From Clostridium sp. OM02-18AC (GTDB lineage Bacteria; Bacillota; Clostridia; Lachnospirales; Lachnospiraceae): a stretch of DNA of 64,000 nucleotides. Where the stretch lies: NCBI RefSeq assembly GCF_003481825.1, contig NZ_QULW01000022.1, positions 1 to 64,000 on the forward strand, written 5' to 3'. Position numbers and translations under genes: made by a program. The notes under the pieces are model-generated. The model did not search any database. It worked only from the letters and a program-made list of their open reading frames with translations, and was not told the origin of the DNA. Positions 61,382 to 64,000 of this stretch are shown here, in pieces (positions within the stretch are counted from its first letter, which is position 1; each line of letters opens with the position of its first letter).

Positions 61382-61433
61382 GTTCATAATGAAACACCTT
61401 TTTTAGATTTGTCCAGAATTATACATTATGAAC
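61382..61433. promoter_or_regulatory. Candidate TetR operator pair
   Basis: GTTCATAATG (61382-61391) is inverted exactly as CATTATGAAC (61424-61433) in the divergent gap between the TetR gene and the MMPL operon. The half sites are 32 bases apart, wider than a single operator, so each may be half of a separate site. Confidence 0.45.
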
Positions 61434-61478
61434 CCATTCTGTTTTTCATGCGCAAATTCATCAATCACGGAGGTTATC

Positions 61479-62072
61479 ATGGCACAGTCTACATCCCGGA
61501 AAACCAGCATTACCGCACGCCGCACCTATGCGCTTTTAAAGGGTGCTCTCTTTTCCCAGCTTGCAGCCCTGCCCTTTGAACAGCTCACACTGACCGACAT
61601 CTGCAATACCGCGTTGATTTCCCGGTCTACGTTTTACCGCTATTTTGAGGATAAATATGACCTGCTCCATTACTGCCTTGGCTCCATGGTAGATGAGCTT
61701 GGCCTGGATGAAGATGTCATGTATTTCATCAACCGCTCTTCCGTGCGGGATTTCCTGCTGATCCTGCTGCGTCTTATCGGCGAGAATCGGATTCTGTACC
61801 AGAAAATCTACCGTGCCAATCAGGATGGTGACCTGATGCGCATCATCCGCACCGGCCTCATCCGCATTATGAATGATAAAATTCAGGCTGCTGAACAAAA
61901 GGGCTACCGCTTGAAGCTTCCTTCCCCTATATTCACCAGCCTGATGACAGATTTCTATTTTAATATTGTACAATGCTATCTCGATCAGGAAGAGCCCTGT
62001 GATCCGGACAGCTTTGTCGACAGTGTATGCCTGTTTATTGAACGCGACTTTTTTGCACCGCCGGAGTCCTGA
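61479..62072 (+). CDS. TetR family regulator
   Basis: A 197-residue protein from ATG 61479 (MAQSTSRKTSITARRTYALL), 5 bases after GGAGG. The HTH is at 15-60, with FEQLTLTDICNTALISRSTF and YRYFEDKYDLLHYCLG; the C-terminal helices form the ligand and dimer domain. It is divergent from the CAP-MMPL operon and almost certainly its regulator. The ligand is unknown. Confidence 0.92.
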   Translation: MAQSTSRKTSITARRTYALLKGALFSQLAALPFEQLTLTDICNTALISRSTFYRYFEDKYDLLHYCLGSMVDELGLDEDVMYFINRSSVRDFLLILLRLIGENRILYQKIYRANQDGDLMRIIRTGLIRIMNDKIQAAEQKGYRLKLPSPIFTSLMTDFYFNIVQCYLDQEEPCDPDSFVDSVCLFIERDFFAPPES

Positions 62073-62144
62073 GCCTTCTGCCCAGCGCTCCGGTGTTTTT
62101 TATCGCCAAATTGCACTTCCGACAGCCTGATCCTGTTGTGGCAC

Positions 62145-63641
62145 TCAGCGTTCCCGCGCCCAGCCGTATGCGTAGCGCACTGCTTTCTCCCACCCGCGGA
62201 CCATAGTCCTGCGGGTCTTTTCATCCAGTTCCGGCATAAAGATCCGGTCTGTTTCCTGATTTTCCTTGACTTCTTCCTGATTCTTCCAGTAACCGACGGC
62301 CAGACCTGCCAGATAGGCCGCACCCATGGCTGTTGTTTCCACACAGGCCGGGCGTCTGACCGGTGCCTGAATGAAGTCTGCCTGGGTCTGCATCAGGAAA
62401 TTGTTGGCACTGGCTCCGCCATCCACCTTCAGGGAAGTCAGGTCAATACCGGAATCCGCTTTCATGGCCACCAGTACGTCGTGTACCTGGTAGGCGATAG
62501 ACTCCAGCGTGGCCCGGATGATGTGGTATTTGTTCACGCCCCGGGTAATACCCACAATAGTTCCTCTGGCGTACTGATCCCAATGCGGCGCCCCAAGGCC
62601 GGTGAAGGCCGGAACCACGTAGCAGCCGTTGGTATCCTTCACTTTTTTTGCCATATACTCGGAATCCTCTGCCGAATCGATCAGCCGCAGCTCATCCCGC
62701 AGCCACTGGACCGCCGCCCCGGCTACGAAGATGGAACCCTCCAGCGCATAATTCACCCTTCCGTCCAGTCCCCAGGCAATGGTGGTGACCAGCCCGTTTC
62801 GGGAGAATACCGGCTTTTCTCCGGTGTTCATGAGCAGGAAACAGCCTGTTCCATAGGTATTCTTCGCTTCACCCGCCTCAAAACAGGTCTGACCGAACAG
62901 CGCCGCCTGCTGGTCACCTGCCGCCCCGGCAATGGGAATGGCTCCGCCCAGATAAGAAGGATCTGTCTCTCCGTATACGCAGCTTGACGGCTTTGGCTCC
63001 GGCAGCATGCATTTCGGAATATCCAGGATCTTTAAGATTTCATCATCCCACTGCAGCGTATTGATATTGAACAGCATCGTACGGGAAGCATTGGAATAAT
63101 CGGTTACATGTACCATGCCCCTGGTCAGCTTCCAGATCAGCCAGGTTTCCACGGTGCCAAACAAAAGCTCGCCCTTTTCCGCCCGTTCCCTTGCTCCCGG
63201 CACATGATCTAACAGCCATTTGATCTTGGTAGCGGAAAAATACGCGTCAATAACAAGTCCCGTTTTCTTCCGGAAGCTGTCCATATAGCCCTGTTCCTTC
63301 AGGGAATCACAATAGGCTGCGGTGCGGCGGCACTGCCAGACAATGGCGTGGGCAACGGGTTCTCCGGTCTCCTTATCCCATACAATGGTGGTTTCTCTCT
63401 GATTGGTGATACCGATTGCAGCAATGTCTGCTGCTTCTGCGCCGATGCGGCTCATGGCCTCCACGGCCACCCCCAGCATGCTGGCCCAGATCTCATCCGC
63501 GTCATGCTCCACCCAGCCCGGCTGCGGAAAATACTGGTGAAATTCCCGCTGCGCCATGCTGCAGATCTCGCCCTTTTTATTGAAAAGAATACAGCGGTTG
63601 CTGGTTGTCCCCGCGTCCAGTGCCATAATATAATCTGCCAT
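62145..63641 (-). CDS. glpK: Glycerol kinase
   Basis: Phosphorylates glycerol to sn-glycerol-3-phosphate. The 498 residues have the FGGY pattern: ADYIMALDAGTTSNRCILFN at the start, GITNQRETTIVWDKETGEPV near 80, GDQQAALFGQTCFEAGEAKN near 246, FTGLGAPHWDQYARGTIVG near 316 and the nucleotide site VDGGASANNFLMQTQAD near 405. Length is normal, and GGGGG precedes the ATG. The usual glpF neighbour is not visible on either side; the right side is a decayed regulator. Confidence 0.97.
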   Translation of the reverse strand: MADYIMALDAGTTSNRCILFNKKGEICSMAQREFHQYFPQPGWVEHDADEIWASMLGVAVEAMSRIGAEAADIAAIGITNQRETTIVWDKETGEPVAHAIVWQCRRTAAYCDSLKEQGYMDSFRKKTGLVIDAYFSATKIKWLLDHVPGARERAEKGELLFGTVETWLIWKLTRGMVHVTDYSNASRTMLFNINTLQWDDEILKILDIPKCMLPEPKPSSCVYGETDPSYLGGAIPIAGAAGDQQAALFGQTCFEAGEAKNTYGTGCFLLMNTGEKPVFSRNGLVTTIAWGLDGRVNYALEGSIFVAGAAVQWLRDELRLIDSAEDSEYMAKKVKDTNGCYVVPAFTGLGAPHWDQYARGTIVGITRGVNKYHIIRATLESIAYQVHDVLVAMKADSGIDLTSLKVDGGASANNFLMQTQADFIQAPVRRPACVETTAMGAAYLAGLAVGYWKNQEEVKENQETDRIFMPELDEKTRRTMVRGWEKAVRYAYGWARER

Positions 63642-63692
63642 GATTGGTTCCCCCTTTATATGAGATTTTGTCTGATTATTACTCTATTATCC

Positions 63693-63947
63693 TTAAAACT
63701 CAACGATAAAGCTGTTTTCCCTCTCTCCTACATCCGCATCGTAGCCCCAGACCTTGGATAGCAGCAGCTCCTCATTTTCAAAGGGCTTGGTCAGATAATA
63801 ATCTGCTCCGGAGCCCAGTCAGCATATCCGGTCCTCCAGTCCAGTCAGCCCGTTTTTCTGCGTATCCGCAGTGTAGCCTGCATGCTCAAGCAGATCTGCC
63901 ACGGTGACCGCCAGACGCGTTTCATCTTCTATAATCAGGATCCGCAT
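63693..63947 (-). pseudogene. Decayed OmpR-type response regulator
   Basis: From ATG 63947 the frame reads MRILIIEDETRLAVTVADLL and EHAGYTADTQKNGLTGLED, the start of a receiver domain, then a TGA at 63819-63821. In the same frame after the stop comes GSGADYYLTKPFENEELLL, joined directly to SKVWGYDADVGEREN from the winged-helix output domain. Most of the receiver, including the phosphorylated Asp, and most of the DNA-binding domain are missing. A stop plus two deletions mark it as dead. Confidence 0.8.
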
Positions 63948-64000
63948 GTTGTTCACCTCTTGCTGTGTTTTCGTCACTGTTCACGCGTTGCGCAAACAGC

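Overview
The window looks like a chromosomal segment from an anaerobic Gram-positive of the Bacillota, most likely a gut Lachnospiraceae-type Clostridium. The basis is the zinc-type L31 and L33 proteins, Rho carrying a long disordered insert, a class B sortase, SpaA-type surface proteins, an L10 leader, strong AGGAGG ribosome sites and roughly half G+C. This is inference from family content; no 16S gene is present.

Layout. 0-5 kb: a dTDP-sugar operon (rfbA-rfbB-rfbD) read leftwards into glmM, followed by a broken methyltransferase. 5-6.5 kb: a DUF3990 plus HTH gene pair with toxin-antitoxin architecture. 6.6-13 kb: the conserved block rho - rpmE - DUF1385 - prmC - prfA, then a class B sortase. 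13-17.3 kb: rarA, a polysaccharide deacetylase, a LysR regulator and a cold-shock gene with a structured leader. 17.3-20.9 kb: the rpmG-secE-nusG-rplK-rplA and rplJ-rplL operons, with an L10 leader, two L1-site-like hairpins and clear promoters; rpmG (49 codons) is included. 20.9-25.4 kb: comF-like gene, recD2 and mreB, with a hairpin-rich repeat element between the last two.

25.9-42.4 kb is the most striking part. It holds a leftward operon of three exported proteins: a small DUF6273 protein, a 1234-residue GLUG/wall-binding-repeat protein and a 3927-residue adhesin with a probable N-terminal thioester domain, many SpaA/Cna-B-like modules and a non-canonical LPRLG sorting signal. Upstream, a predicted promoter has its -10 inside a perfect 12-bp inverted repeat, which suggests a repressor-controlled surface system.

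42.9-52.3 kb: an ABC-F protein, a feoA-like gene abutting a broken HD-domain gene, an AT-rich LysR/amidohydrolase/TctC cassette that looks acquired, an aldo-keto reductase, an NhaC-type antiporter with a TIGR04076 protein, and a Uma2-family gene. 52.3-64 kb: tRNA-Gly(CCC), an unannotated-size 40-residue membrane protein with its own promoter and terminator, a rhodanese-TtcA fusion, a TetR-flanked envelope locus (CAP protein, MMPL transporter, secreted coiled-coil protein, cytidylate-kinase-like protein, Fn3-like protein), glpK and a decayed response regulator.

The ORFs overlapping real genes in other frames were treated as shadows. Several starts were moved to the ATG that has a ribosome site. 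Promoters and terminators were found by eye from -35/-10 spacing and inverted repeats and are predictions.
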